Position numbers and translations under genes: made by a program. A stretch of 64,000 nt of DNA from Marinobacter sp. F4218 (GTDB lineage Bacteria; Pseudomonadota; Gammaproteobacteria; Pseudomonadales; Oleiphilaceae): positions 620,001-684,000 of the forward strand of contig NZ_JAHZIL010000003.1 in NCBI RefSeq assembly GCF_019443085.1, written 5' to 3'. Below the pieces are notes generated by a model. That model was not told where the DNA came from and searched no databases. It saw only the letters and a list, made by a program, of their open reading frames with translations. Positions 8,420-17,521 of the stretch are shown in pieces. How positions within the stretch are numbered: position 1 is the first letter of the stretch; the number at the start of each line of letters is the position of its first letter.

Positions 8420-8886
8420 ATGTCAGCAGTCACCGCGTCTTTTCCCGTACGTCGTCAGGACTTCAGCTTCGATGAAGTGCCCCGGCACTGGGTCGACAGC
8501 GACCCGTCCATGCGCACCCTGTGGGCGTGGCACTGCATCGAAGAAAATGAACACAAGGCGGTGGCTTTCGATACCTACCAGCAGCTCAATGACAAAACCG
8601 TGGTGGATTACGCCATCCGGATGGGGTGATGGCCCTGATCACGACGCTGATCATGGTTGCCATTCACAGCTTCATTGTAGAGTTGATGCGGGAGGACAAA
8701 CAGCTTCTGAACCTGCGTTCCTGGGCGCAAGGCCTGAACCGCGTATGGGGCCCAAATGGCATGTTCACCGCCATCATTCCGGGGTATCTGGAATACTTCA
8801 GGCCCGAATTCCATCCCTGGGACCACCACACGGAGTTCTTGCTGAATCGCTGGCGAAAACTGCTCGGATTCAACAAATCCCGGTAA
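8420..8886 (+). pseudogene. Decayed COG3687-type metal-dependent hydrolase
   Basis: Two overlapping frames together resemble both ends of the COG3687/PF10118 predicted metal-dependent hydrolase, normally about 270-300 residues. The first (8420-8629) starts with the N-terminal [16 protein letters not shown], then jumps directly to the C-terminal half ([20 protein letters not shown]). The usual central block with the acidic and QE..H metal-binding residues is missing. A frameshift near 8626 then splits the rest (LMREDKQLLNLRSWA, EYFRPEFHPWDHH) into the next frame, ending at 8886. An internal deletion plus a frameshift makes a functional product very unlikely. A ribosome binding site (gAGGTAG) remains before the original start. 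Confidence 0.8.
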
Positions 8887-8888
8887 CC

Positions 8889-9791
8889 CTAAAGTTGGTC
8901 GAGGGAGGCCTTAAGGGTCTCCCCGATCCGCGCATTCAGTTTCAGATCCGCCAGCGGCTCGGCCCGGGTCCGCCCCAGGTTCAGCGTGGCAATCGGTTTG
9001 TCCCACTCTTTCGCATACCGGCAGAAACGAAATCCCGAGTACACCATCAGCGAAGAGCCGACCACCAGCAAACCGTCGCTGGCCTTGAGCACATCCAGCG
9101 CGGAGTAGACCCGTTCCCTGGGCACGTAATCCCCGAAGAAGACCACATCCGGTTTCAGAATGCCGGCACACTTGGGGCAATCCGCTGGCCGGAAGTCACT
9201 GAAGTCCACCTCCAGATCCGCATCACCGTCTGGCGCCGTGTCAGCGCGGTAATGGCCAAAGCCCGGATTCAGCTCGGCACAGCGATGATGCACCTCATCC
9301 CGGGGACAACGGTAGCCGCAACTCATGCAGAGGACTTCGTCGGCGCGGCCATGCAAATCCGTCACGGCTCGGGTACCTGCTTTCTGGTGCAACCGGTCCA
9401 CATTCTGGGTGACCACCAGACTGCTGTGGTTGAGCAGCTCCAGGTCGGAGATATGGTGGTGTGAGGGGTTCGGGGTGGCATTGCGCATCACCGGCCAGCC
9501 AATCAGGCTTCGTCCCCAGTAACGCTGCCGGGTTTCGTAGCTGTCCATGAAGGCCTGGTGCTGAACCGGCTGTTTGCGCTTCCAGGCACCCTCGCCATCC
9601 CGATAATCCGGAATACCCGAGTCTGTGCTCACACCCGCCCCCGTGAGGATCAGCAGCCGCGGGTGCTTCCGGATAAAATCCGCCAGCAGGTGGCCGGCGT
9701 GCACCGGTTCGTGCCGAACCGGTGCTTCATCAGACGCCGGCAAGCGGTAACTGGAGCTGAAGGGGCGGGTTCGGTGGCGCATTACAGGCAT
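8889..9791 (-). CDS. SIR2-family NAD-dependent protein deacylase
   Basis: 300 residues. Sirtuins remove acyl groups from lysine using NAD+, giving nicotinamide and O-acyl-ADP-ribose. The NAD-binding start ILTGAGVSTDSGIPDYR, the TQNVDRLHQKAG motif and the catalytic His in DLHGRADEVLC are present. Two zinc pairs are visible (LCMSCG and DCPKC), followed by LKPDVVFFGD and VVGSSLMVYSG. The long, slightly basic N-terminus and the motif variants resemble the SIRT4-like class. The ATG at 9791 has CGGAG just upstream. The gene is downstream of, and on the same strand as, the spermidine-synthase-like gene. Confidence 0.92.
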   Translation of the reverse strand: MPVMRHRTRPFSSSYRLPASDEAPVRHEPVHAGHLLADFIRKHPRLLILTGAGVSTDSGIPDYRDGEGAWKRKQPVQHQAFMDSYETRQRYWGRSLIGWPVMRNATPNPSHHHISDLELLNHSSLVVTQNVDRLHQKAGTRAVTDLHGRADEVLCMSCGYRCPRDEVHHRCAELNPGFGHYRADTAPDGDADLEVDFSDFRPADCPKCAGILKPDVVFFGDYVPRERVYSALDVLKASDGLLVVGSSLMVYSGFRFCRYAKEWDKPIATLNLGRTRAEPLADLKLNARIGETLKASLDQL

Positions 9792-9807
9792 ACAAACTCC
9801 GGATAGT

Positions 9808-10539
9808 TCAGCCCGGTTTTCGGGCTACATACACGGTGTTGAACGACTCCCTGTTCTGGAACGGATTGAAGAAGGTTACAACATGGCAGGCGACATCGGT
9901 AAACACCTCACGCAACACCGTCATGAACTCGTCATCTTCGCCTTCATTTGACCACATGGCAAAGATTCCACGTGGCTTCAGCTGTCCGGCCATCCGACCG
10001 ATGTTTTCGGCGGTGTAGAAGCTGGCGTTGGAATCGTGCAGCAGAGCCCTGGGTGAGTGGTCGATGTCGAGCAGGATGGCATCGAAGGTCTTGCCGGGCG
10101 ATTCGGGGTCGAATCCCCCGATATCCGGCTCGCCAATGGCGAGGTCGAAGAAGCTACCGTGGACGTAGCGGCTGCGGGCGTCGGCGTTAATGTCCTTGCC
10201 CAGGGGTACCAGTTCCTGCTGGTGCCAGCGGATGACCGGCTCCAGGTATTCGACGATCAGCAGTTCCCCCACCCGCTCGTGTTTGAGCGCCGCCACCGCT
10301 GTGTAGCCGAGGCCCAGGCCGCCAACGACCACGCTGAGGTCATCGCCTTCGGTTTCGTTCAGGCCAAGGTCTGACAGGGCGACCTCAGCATCCACGAACA
10401 TGCTCGACATCAGGAATTCTTCGCCGAGCTTGACCTCGAAGATATCCCGGTCGCCGATCGCCGGAATCCGTCGGCGACGGAGGGTAATCTCACCGATTTC
10501 GGAGGGTTGGCTGTCGATCTGTTCGAAAAGAAGTCCCAA
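9808..10539 (-). CDS. Spermidine-synthase-like SAM-fold protein
   Basis: 243 residues with a Rossmann methyltransferase/aminopropyltransferase fold: VVVGGLGLGYTAVAAL is the nucleotide loop, LLIVEYLEPVIRWH the acidic strand, and FDAILLDIDHSPRALL the segment where polyamine synthases hold a catalytic Asp. The C-terminus (GIFAMWSNEGEDDEF, NTVYVARK) fits the group. The start appears to be TTG at 10537-10539, with AGAGG seven bases upstream. The family includes orphan homologues that do not make spermidine, so I call it spermidine-synthase-like only. It sits between sirtuin and DUF1415 genes on the same strand. Confidence 0.82.
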   Translation of the reverse strand: MGLLFEQIDSQPSEIGEITLRRRRIPAIGDRDIFEVKLGEEFLMSSMFVDAEVALSDLGLNETEGDDLSVVVGGLGLGYTAVAALKHERVGELLIVEYLEPVIRWHQQELVPLGKDINADARSRYVHGSFFDLAIGEPDIGGFDPESPGKTFDAILLDIDHSPRALLHDSNASFYTAENIGRMAGQLKPRGIFAMWSNEGEDDEFMTVLREVFTDVACHVVTFFNPFQNRESFNTVYVARKPG

Positions 10540-10611
10540 GGGTTTGCCTCTTTGTCTGAGTTCTTGGCTGGCCTGTTTCGGCTCCGTGCTATCGCAGGCA
10601 GAGCCCCCTTT

Positions 10612-11175
10612 TTACTCCCCGGCAACCCTGGAGTCTTTCAGGCAATTGGCGAGAGTTTTCCGCATCTTGTCTGCCCCGAGCTGTTCCATCAGTTCAATGT
10701 TTCTATCCGGGATACCATTTACGTCAGGATAGCTGTCAATCGCGGCTTCCAGACTGGCTTCCCGTAACAGGTGAAGCATCGGGTACGGCGACCGGTTGGT
10801 GTAGTTCTCCGCCGAATCCGGCTCCGTGCCTTCGAACTGATAGTCCGGATGGAAACTCGCAATCTGGTAAATGCCTTCCATCTCCAGATACGCCAGCAAA
10901 CCATCAGCGGCATCCAGAAACTCATTGTAGGCTGCGAAGTCCTGCAATACACCCGGATGGATCAGTACCGTGGTTTCGACCTCAGGCTCATCGTTGAGGC
11001 GCTGGAGTTCGGAATGAAGCGCCTGCAGCAGGGCATCTTCATCGGCAGCGTCAGAGACGGCGAACCGTACCCGATCCCGAACCAACTCCCGCTTCGCAAA
11101 TGGGCAGAGGTTGTAACCAACGACTACGTCCTCGACCCATTTCCGTGTTGCGTTTATGACGTCTGTCTCTTCCAT
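10612..11175 (-). CDS. DUF1415 family protein
   Basis: 187 residues. DUF1415 is recognisable from the start TRKWVEDVVVGYNLCPFAKREL, the middle LIHPGVLQDFAAYNEFLD, and IASFHPDYQFEGTEPDSAENYTNRSPYPMLH-type residues, of which PDYQFEGTEPDSAENY is the best conserved. The family is common in gammaproteobacteria and has no established biochemical role. The NLCPF and HPDYQF motifs could be metal or redox sites (inference). The ATG is preceded by AGAGAG. Confidence 0.9.
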   Translation of the reverse strand: MEETDVINATRKWVEDVVVGYNLCPFAKRELVRDRVRFAVSDAADEDALLQALHSELQRLNDEPEVETTVLIHPGVLQDFAAYNEFLDAADGLLAYLEMEGIYQIASFHPDYQFEGTEPDSAENYTNRSPYPMLHLLREASLEAAIDSYPDVNGIPDRNIELMEQLGADKMRKTLANCLKDSRVAGE

Positions 11176-11260
11176 GCTGGTCTCTCTTTAAAATGTGAGG
11201 GCCGCGCAAAGTTTTGATCGGGCGGCCGGGAAGAGCTGCCCAAGCCCCATCGCAAATTGA

Positions 11261-12847
11261 TCAAAGGTAACCCTGACTCCGAAGATAATCATCGTAGGAG
11301 CCACTGAAATCCGTCACCCCGTCCGCACTCAGTTCGATAATGCGCGTCGCCAGCGAAGAAACAAACTCCCGATCATGACTGACAAAGATCAGTGTGCCGG
11401 GGTAGTTCTCCAGCGCCAGGTTCAACGCCTCGATGGATTCCATGTCCAGGTGGTTGGTGGGCTCATCCATCAGCATGACGTTGGGCTTTTGCAGGATAAG
11501 CTTGCCAAAGAGCATACGTCCCTGCTCACCACCCGAAATCACCTTTACCGATTTTCCGATGTCGTCGCCGGAAAACAACATACGGCCGAGGGTGCCCCGC
11601 ACCAGTTGCTCGCCGCCGGTGGTCCACTGGGCCATCCAGTCAGTCAGGGTGTCGTCGGCGGCGAAATCGGCGGTGTGGTCCTGAGCGAAGTAGCCGACCT
11701 CGGCACTGTCGGTCCACTTAACTTCGCCGCCGTCGAGCTCATAGGCGCCGGCCATGCACTGAAGCAGCGTGGTTTTGCCGATACCGTTGGGCCCAATGAT
11801 GGCCACGCGCTCGCCGGCCTCGACCTGCAGGTTCAGTTTGTTGAACAGGGGCTGGCCATCGAAACCCTTGGTCAGATCCCTGAGCGTAACGGCCTGACGG
11901 TGCAGTTTCTTGCCCTGCTCGAAACGGATGAACGGACTCACCCGGCTGGACGGCTTGACCTCTTCCAGCTGGATCTTGTCGATCTGACGGGCCCGGGAGG
12001 TGGCCTGTTTGGCTTTTGAAGCGTTCGCAGAGAAGCGGCTGACGAACTGCTGCAGTTCGGCAATCTGAGCCTTCTTCTTGGCGTTGTCGGCCTGCATGCG
12101 CTCGCGGGCCTGGGTGGCCGCGGTCATGTACTCGTCGTAGTTGCCCGGGAACAGGCGCAGCTCGCCGTAGTCCAAATCCGCCATGTGGGTGCACACACTG
12201 TTCAGGAAGTGGCGGTCGTGAGAAATAATGATCATGGTGCTGTTGCGGGCAACCAGGATGTTTTCCAACCAACGGATGGTGTTGATATCCAGATGGTTGG
12301 TGGGCTCGTCGAGCAACAGCACGTCCGGATCGGAGAACAGGGCCTGAGCCAGCAATACCCTCAGCTTCCAGCCCGGCGCCAGCGCACTCATCGGTCCGTT
12401 ATGGTCCTCCAGTGGGATTTCCAGCCCCAGCAACAGCTCCCCGGCACGGGCCTCGGCGGTGTAACCGTCCATCTCGGCGAACTGGACTTCCAAATCCGCC
12501 ACGGCCATGCCGTCTGCCTCGCTCATCTCGGCCTGGGAATAGATCCGGTCCCGCTCCTTCTTCACCTGCCAGAGTTCTTCGTGGCCCATGATCACGGTAT
12601 CCATCACCGTGCAGTCCTCGTAGGCGAACTGGTCCTGGCGCAGTTTACCCAGCCGGACGTTCGGCTCCAGCATGACCTGGCCGGCAGAGGGTTCGAGATC
12701 GCCACCGAGAATCTTCATCAGCGTGGATTTTCCGCAGCCGTTGGCGCCGATCAGGCCGTAGCGGTTGCCATTGCCGAACTTGGCGGAAACGTTTTCGAAC
12801 AGGGGCCTGGCCCCGAACTGCATGGTGATATTGGCGGTGGAGATCAA
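11261..12847 (-). CDS. ybiT: ABC-F ATPase, YbiT type
   Basis: 528 residues with two ABC domains and no membrane part, so a ribosome-associated ABC-F protein acting on translation. Domain 1 has Walker [10 protein letters not shown], a divergent signature [15 protein letters not shown] characteristic of YbiT, and Walker [13 protein letters not shown]. The linker carries the basic helical [19 protein letters not shown]. Domain 2 has Walker [10 protein letters not shown], signature [10 protein letters not shown] and Walker [13 protein letters not shown]. The start seems to be TTG at 12845-12847, giving [11 protein letters not shown], which matches the family N-terminus. YbiT proteins bind the ribosomal E site like EttA (family knowledge). 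Confidence 0.93.
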   Translation of the reverse strand: MISTANITMQFGARPLFENVSAKFGNGNRYGLIGANGCGKSTLMKILGGDLEPSAGQVMLEPNVRLGKLRQDQFAYEDCTVMDTVIMGHEELWQVKKERDRIYSQAEMSEADGMAVADLEVQFAEMDGYTAEARAGELLLGLEIPLEDHNGPMSALAPGWKLRVLLAQALFSDPDVLLLDEPTNHLDINTIRWLENILVARNSTMIIISHDRHFLNSVCTHMADLDYGELRLFPGNYDEYMTAATQARERMQADNAKKKAQIAELQQFVSRFSANASKAKQATSRARQIDKIQLEEVKPSSRVSPFIRFEQGKKLHRQAVTLRDLTKGFDGQPLFNKLNLQVEAGERVAIIGPNGIGKTTLLQCMAGAYELDGGEVKWTDSAEVGYFAQDHTADFAADDTLTDWMAQWTTGGEQLVRGTLGRMLFSGDDIGKSVKVISGGEQGRMLFGKLILQKPNVMLMDEPTNHLDMESIEALNLALENYPGTLIFVSHDREFVSSLATRIIELSADGVTDFSGSYDDYLRSQGYL

Positions 12848-13042
12848 GAAAGAAACCTATACACGTGAGGGCCGGCGGGGTACGGGCACCCTGGCACCGG
12901 CGAGAGAAAGCCGGCATTGTACAGGTTTGGAGTCCCGACCGTGAGACCGCAGAAACACGGATAAAAAGCGCTTGCCTCAGAACGTGGGTACGGGCAGCAT
13001 TCCGGTTCTGTTGTTTTCATTCACCCCAAGAGGAGACCGAGC

Positions 13043-13321
13043 ATGGCACAGGCAACAGCCCGCCACATTCTGGTAGACAGCGAAGCGAAGTGTGAAGAAC
13101 TGAAGAAAGCCATTGAAGGTGGCCAGGATTTCGCGGAAGTCGCGAAGCAGCACTCATCCTGTCCGTCAGGCCGCAATGGCGGCGACCTGGGTGCGTTTGG
13201 CCCGGGCCAGATGGTCCCCGAGTTCGACAAGGCTGTGTTCAACAGCGAACTGAACACCGTGATTGGCCCGATCAAGACCCAGTTCGGCTACCACCTGCTG
13301 GAAGTTACCAGCCGCAGCTGA
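13043..13321 (+). CDS. ppiC: Parvulin-type peptidyl-prolyl cis-trans isomerase
   Basis: 92 residues, a single-domain cytosolic parvulin of PpiC type: ATARHILVDSEAKCEELKK, then FAEVAKQHSSCPSGRNGGDLG, GPGQMVPEFDKAVF and the end GYHLLEVTSRS. It catalyses cis-trans isomerisation of peptidyl-prolyl bonds. The start has AGGAGACC upstream. The stop codon TGA shares its A with the ATG of the following VanZ-like gene, so the two are probably co-translated. Confidence 0.93.
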   Translation: MAQATARHILVDSEAKCEELKKAIEGGQDFAEVAKQHSSCPSGRNGGDLGAFGPGQMVPEFDKAVFNSELNTVIGPIKTQFGYHLLEVTSRS

Positions 13322-14271
13322 TGGGTTTCGGCCCTTCCCCCAGGAACGCCCACAAAGGAAAGCGTCTGATGACGTTGGCCTCTGCGGGCGTTCTTGTCAT
13401 GGCGCCACTGCTTTTTATTGGCAGTCCCGACTGGCTACCCGGCCCGCTGAGCACCTCGGTATGGAATCTGGGCCATATCGTATTCTTCGCCCTGCTGACC
13501 CTGACGCTCCGCCCGTGGCGGTGGCTCGAAGGCTGGCGACTCTGGCTGGCTGCGACCGCGATCATGGTCGTCGTCGGCACACTGATTGAAGCCGCGCAGT
13601 CTCAGCTGGATCGGGAGGCGGACTGGCACGACATCCTGCGCAATCTGATCGGCGTCTGGCTGATTCTGGCGTGGCACCCGCTGATCGCGGGCAGGGTCAG
13701 GCCCAATGCTTTGATGATCGGTCTGGCCGTGGCGAGTACCCTGTTCGTGATGGTCGAACTGGGGTCCACGGGCATGGTGGCGGCCCGGCAGTTCGAGGTG
13801 AGCCACCTGTTGCCGAAGCTGTATGACTTTGAACACGAGGACCCCTCAGCCTTCTGGCACGGCGACCTGGCCCCTTCGCCTCACCCAGTCCGGGATCATG
13901 GCCGAAGCCTCCGGATTGAGCTGGACACAGACCTGTACTCCGGCGCGTCCCTGGTGAACCTCCCGGCCGACTGGCGCGAGTATGACCGGTTGAACATCAG
14001 CCTGTTCAATCCAGACCCGAGCCCCCTGCCCATGACGCTCCGCATCAACGACCTGAAACACGAGCACGGCGATAACGCCCACAACGACCGCTACAACACC
14101 TCGTTCACGCTGACACCGGGCCTTAACACCTTCACTCTGGCTCTGGAGGACATCCGGAACGCGCCGAAGGACCGCACCATGGACATGAGCCGCATCCATC
14201 GGCTCACCCTGTTCGCCAGCCGCCTCCCAGCACTCAGAACCATCTACCTGCTGGACCTCAGACTGGATTGA
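13321..14271 (+). CDS. VanZ-like membrane protein with extra C-terminal domain
   Basis: 316 residues. The first half has about four membrane helices with the VanZ signatures NLGHIVFFALLTL, GTLIEAAQSQLDREADWHDILRNLIGVW-type residues (of which ADWHDILRNLIG is the family core). The second half (about 150 residues) is soluble, with a beta-rich carbohydrate-module-like pattern (LRIELDTDLYSGASLVNLPADW, then NTFTLALEDIRNA), probably periplasmic. VanZ confers low-level teicoplanin resistance in enterococci, but most homologues have unknown roles. Its start overlaps the ppiC stop by one base. Its last 14 bases overlap the convergent M24 gene. Confidence 0.82.
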   Translation: MGFGPSPRNAHKGKRLMTLASAGVLVMAPLLFIGSPDWLPGPLSTSVWNLGHIVFFALLTLTLRPWRWLEGWRLWLAATAIMVVVGTLIEAAQSQLDREADWHDILRNLIGVWLILAWHPLIAGRVRPNALMIGLAVASTLFVMVELGSTGMVAARQFEVSHLLPKLYDFEHEDPSAFWHGDLAPSPHPVRDHGRSLRIELDTDLYSGASLVNLPADWREYDRLNISLFNPDPSPLPMTLRINDLKHEHGDNAHNDRYNTSFTLTPGLNTFTLALEDIRNAPKDRTMDMSRIHRLTLFASRLPALRTIYLLDLRLD

Positions 14272-15442
14272 GCGACCAGGGGTTGGCGGTAATCGGCTCC
14301 GCTCCCGTATTGGTCACCAGAACCGTCTCACTGCAGCCAATGCCCCACTGCCCCGGCACCCTCAGACAAATGGGCAGGTGAAACACCATGCCCGGCCTGA
14401 ACTCGGTATTCCCACCCCGGGCAATGAAACCGGAACCTTCCACCCACGATGGCGGAAACTGGGCGCCAACGGTATAGCCGAACACGCCCGAAAAGAACAC
14501 CATGCCCGCCAATGGCGCCAGGGCCTTTTCCGCCGACTGGGCCGCCGAATCAAAGGTAGTGCCGGGGCGCACTGCAGCCAGAAGGGCATCCACCACGCGG
14601 CGGCAGCCGTCGAACACCCGCCGCATGTCAGCCGAAGGACTACCCGCCACTACGGTTTGCATCATCGGCGCAGTGTAGCGATGCCAGGCGGAACCGAACT
14701 CCAGGAAGACCGGTTCGTCCGGCTCGATGCGGCAGCGTTTGTGGTTGGTGTGGATCACACTGCTGCGCACCCCGGTGGTCACAATCGGCTGCATACTCAT
14801 GAACTCGCTGCCCGCCTCCAGCAGCGCCTTGGCGCCGACAGCGGCAACGTCATTGTCGGTCATGCCCGGGCGTACCGCAGCCACGGCCGCTCTCAGGCCT
14901 TCGGCGGTGATACTCGCGCTGTGGCGCAGGAAACCAATCTCCGCCTCGGACTTAACCAGTCGCACCTTCTTGACCAGTCCCCCGGCGTCAACGAAGCGAA
15001 CCCCCGGCAACCTGGCTTTCAGGCCTTCAAGCACCCCCTGGCGGAGAGAACCGTGCCAGGCGTCGATCCCGACCGTATCAGCCGAGTCATTCAAGGCATC
15101 AATCAGCGGCCCCAGAACTTCACCGATGCCCTCCCAGCGATAACCCGACACCTCCCGGACACGGGTTGTCACCATAGCCGGGCCCATCTCGATGGACGGG
15201 ACCTGGAGCAGCAGAGACGAGGCGGTGACCACCAGAGCAACATGCACGGACACCTCAAAGGTGCTGTAGCCGGTCAGGTAAAAAATGTCAGAGCAGTCGG
15301 TTAAAAGCAGCGCGTCTATGTCCTCGGCTTCCATCCGATTGCGGACGCGAGACAGTCTCTGATCGTACTCCCCAGGCGGGAAAGGACACTCGGAGCCTCG
15401 CGATTGAAGCGACAATGCTTTCTGATAGGCATTGAAATCCAT
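14258..15442 (-). CDS. M24-fold hydrolase, creatinase/ectoine hydrolase-like
   Basis: 394 residues: an N-terminal creatinase domain (RNRMEAEDIDALLLTDCSDIFYLTGY) and a C-terminal pita-bread domain (KSEAEIGFLRHSASITAEGL). The canonical aminopeptidase metal ligands D-D-H-E-E are not kept: the first aspartate tract reads FLEFGSAWHRYTAPMMQT and the His tract GYTVGAQFPPSW. That pattern resembles metal-independent creatinase-type enzymes such as ectoine hydrolase DoeA, which opens the ectoine ring, but no other doe genes are here. The ATG at 15442 has GGAG upstream. Ectoine hydrolase, creatinase-like amidinohydrolase or an unrelated amidase are all possible. Confidence 0.72.
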   Translation of the reverse strand: MDFNAYQKALSLQSRGSECPFPPGEYDQRLSRVRNRMEAEDIDALLLTDCSDIFYLTGYSTFEVSVHVALVVTASSLLLQVPSIEMGPAMVTTRVREVSGYRWEGIGEVLGPLIDALNDSADTVGIDAWHGSLRQGVLEGLKARLPGVRFVDAGGLVKKVRLVKSEAEIGFLRHSASITAEGLRAAVAAVRPGMTDNDVAAVGAKALLEAGSEFMSMQPIVTTGVRSSVIHTNHKRCRIEPDEPVFLEFGSAWHRYTAPMMQTVVAGSPSADMRRVFDGCRRVVDALLAAVRPGTTFDSAAQSAEKALAPLAGMVFFSGVFGYTVGAQFPPSWVEGSGFIARGGNTEFRPGMVFHLPICLRVPGQWGIGCSETVLVTNTGAEPITANPWSLNPV

Positions 15443-15550
15443 GGGAGCAACTCCTTAGTTGCATATACTAATGAGATTGGACCCAAATTCGCCGTTGTAC
15501 AACTTTCGACTAACTTAACGGAACGGCGGTCGGAACCGGAGGCACCCGAG

Positions 15551-16675
15551 ATGCCCCAAAACCATGATGGAACAGGCGCGTTCGAAGTGAGCGTGGAGCT
15601 GGGCGCGCTGACCAGCATTGCCCATGATCCTCAGGTAGCTGTGCGGGTTGGTCCCGCAGTAGCCTCCCTGGTTAATGGCGTTGGCGGCGACCCGCTGCTT
15701 CAGCTCCGCCTGCTTCACCAGTCGCGCAGCCTGCTGTTCGATATGGGGGACAGCGGGCGCATGGCTCTGCGCTCCGCCCACCAGGTCAGCGATGTCTTTA
15801 TCAGTCACGGTCATGCCGACCATATCGGCGGCTTCATGTGGTTCATGCGCAGCCGTATCGGCCATTTTCCGCCGTGTCGGCTCTTTGGCCCGCCGGGGTT
15901 GCTCGGGCACATTACCGGTATGCTGCAGGGGGTCCTTTGGGACCGGGTTGAGGACCGCGGCCCCAGGTTTGTGGTTCATGAGTGGCATGGTGACCACCTC
16001 AAACGCTGGAAACTGGATGCCGGACAGGGACCGCCAGCCCCCCTGGAGGATCTGGCGACCCCGGACAACGTGATCTACAGCGAGCCGGAATTCCGGGTAC
16101 GGGCCGCCATGCTCGATCACGGGACACCAGTCATGGCTTTTTCCTGGGAGCCGTTCGGCAAACTCAATGTGCGGAAAAACGGCGTAGAGGGGATTGACGC
16201 CCGGCCCGGGCCCTGGCTGCATGACCTCAAGATGGCGGTATTGCGGAGCAGCCCGGACAAGCTGATCTCACCCGGCAACGGGTACACCTACCGGGCCGGG
16301 GACCTGGCCGAAAAGCTACTGATTCAGAACACGGGAGAGCCGGTGGTGTACGCCACCGACTTCGCGGACACTCCGGAAAACATCAAGCGAATGACCGACC
16401 TGGCGCGCGACGCCCATACGCTGTTCTGCGAATCGTCTTTCATGCTGGAGGATGCGGACCAGGCCAGACGCACCGGGCATTTGACCACGGAGGCCACCGC
16501 CCGCATCGCCAATGCCGCCGGGGTCCGGCAACTGATCGCCTTTCATTTTTCACACCGCTACGCACGCAGGCGTAATCAGGTGTATTCGGAGCTGCTCCGG
16601 TTCACTGACCGCTTGTTGGTTCCGGAACGAGAAACCGCGCCATCTGGTTGCCGATCGACTCGATCGGGTCGGTGA
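15551..16675 (+). CDS. RNase Z-like metallo-beta-lactamase-fold hydrolase
   Basis: 374 residues from the ATG at 15551, which has GGAGG at 15538-15542; the frame stays open upstream to 15404 but without a ribosome binding site. The MBL metal motif is FISHGHADHIGG, with a further His in LDHGTPVMAFSW, an Asp in VVYATDFADTPEN, and a terminal His in LIAFHFSHRY, in the order of RNase Z/ElaC-type enzymes. Bacterial RNase Z processes tRNA 3' ends, but many such long homologues act on other substrates, so the function is open. The 3' 74 bases overlap the convergent DUF2059 gene. Confidence 0.83.
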   Translation: MPQNHDGTGAFEVSVELGALTSIAHDPQVAVRVGPAVASLVNGVGGDPLLQLRLLHQSRSLLFDMGDSGRMALRSAHQVSDVFISHGHADHIGGFMWFMRSRIGHFPPCRLFGPPGLLGHITGMLQGVLWDRVEDRGPRFVVHEWHGDHLKRWKLDAGQGPPAPLEDLATPDNVIYSEPEFRVRAAMLDHGTPVMAFSWEPFGKLNVRKNGVEGIDARPGPWLHDLKMAVLRSSPDKLISPGNGYTYRAGDLAEKLLIQNTGEPVVYATDFADTPENIKRMTDLARDAHTLFCESSFMLEDADQARRTGHLTTEATARIANAAGVRQLIAFHFSHRYARRRNQVYSELLRFTDRLLVPERETAPSGCRSTRSGR

Positions 16676-17432
16676 TCGCTTTCTGAATGCTGTTGGTGAC
16701 CACCCGGGAGAAGGCCGAGCCCGGGCCGCTTTCCAGGAAGTCCATGTACAGCCCCATTTCCTGGCTGCCGATCTTTTCGTAGGTATACAGATAGCTGTCG
16801 TAAACCTGTTGCCCCACTACGCCCCGAATGGTGCTGCGCTGGCCTTCAATCTGCTGCTTCAACTGGTCGTACTGCATGGAATCATTGCTGAACGCCGCCA
16901 TGGCCGTTGCCAGGCCCAGTTGCACTGCGATGGTGGTATCCACCGCACTTTCGGTGGCTCGGGCTGCGCGATCGAAGCGGTCAAACATGCGGGCCCGATC
17001 AGTGCCCTGATATTTCTTGTTGAGCGCCGGCGCCCGGGCCTGGATTTCTTTCCAGGTGGTGGGATTCGAGGCTGCGATTTCTGCCGCCGAGATCTTCCGG
17101 GCTACCGGCGTTTCATACCAGTCGCGGACGGCTTCCAGCTGTTCGTCGGTGAGATTGGCGTCCAGGTCCTTCACGATCTGCTGTTCGATATCCGCCGCGC
17201 GAAAACTGCTGCTGACCACGTGTCCGAGGGTCTCGGCCACCATCGGTGGCACCTGGCCGCCACGCTTCAGGCCATCCCGGATACCCTGACTCATCATGGC
17301 CGGGTACTGGGCAACAATGTCATCTACCGGTGATGCCGCCAGGACCTGCTGGGGGCTGGGGGCTGCAAATGCGGGCCCAGCTGCGATCAGGCCGATAACT
17401 AAAAGAGGTTTAACTAGGGTGCCAAGCTTCAT
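16602..17432 (-). CDS. Secreted DUF2059-type protein
   Basis: 276 residues from the ATG at 17432, giving the signal peptide MKLGTLVKPLLVIGLIAAG with cleavage near AFA-APS. The mature part is helical, with DANLTDEQLEAVRDWYETPVARK-type residues (the LTDEQLEAVRDWYETP core is typical of DUF2059) and a later helical domain ending in MARFLVPEP. It is expected in the periplasm; the role is unknown. An in-frame start at 17486 would hide the signal peptide. Its 3' end overlaps the convergent MBL-fold gene by 74 bases. Confidence 0.78.
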   Translation of the reverse strand: MKLGTLVKPLLVIGLIAAGPAFAAPSPQQVLAASPVDDIVAQYPAMMSQGIRDGLKRGGQVPPMVAETLGHVVSSSFRAADIEQQIVKDLDANLTDEQLEAVRDWYETPVARKISAAEIAASNPTTWKEIQARAPALNKKYQGTDRARMFDRFDRAARATESAVDTTIAVQLGLATAMAAFSNDSMQYDQLKQQIEGQRSTIRGVVGQQVYDSYLYTYEKIGSQEMGLYMDFLESGPGSAFSRVVTNSIQKAITDPIESIGNQMARFLVPEPTSGQ

Positions 17433-17521
17433 TTCTCTATCATCCCAATGTGTGGATGCCCCGTTTATGACACGTGTTCCGCTCATTCATCAAGCAATCC
17501 CTGGGCTCCGGAGATGACAGT

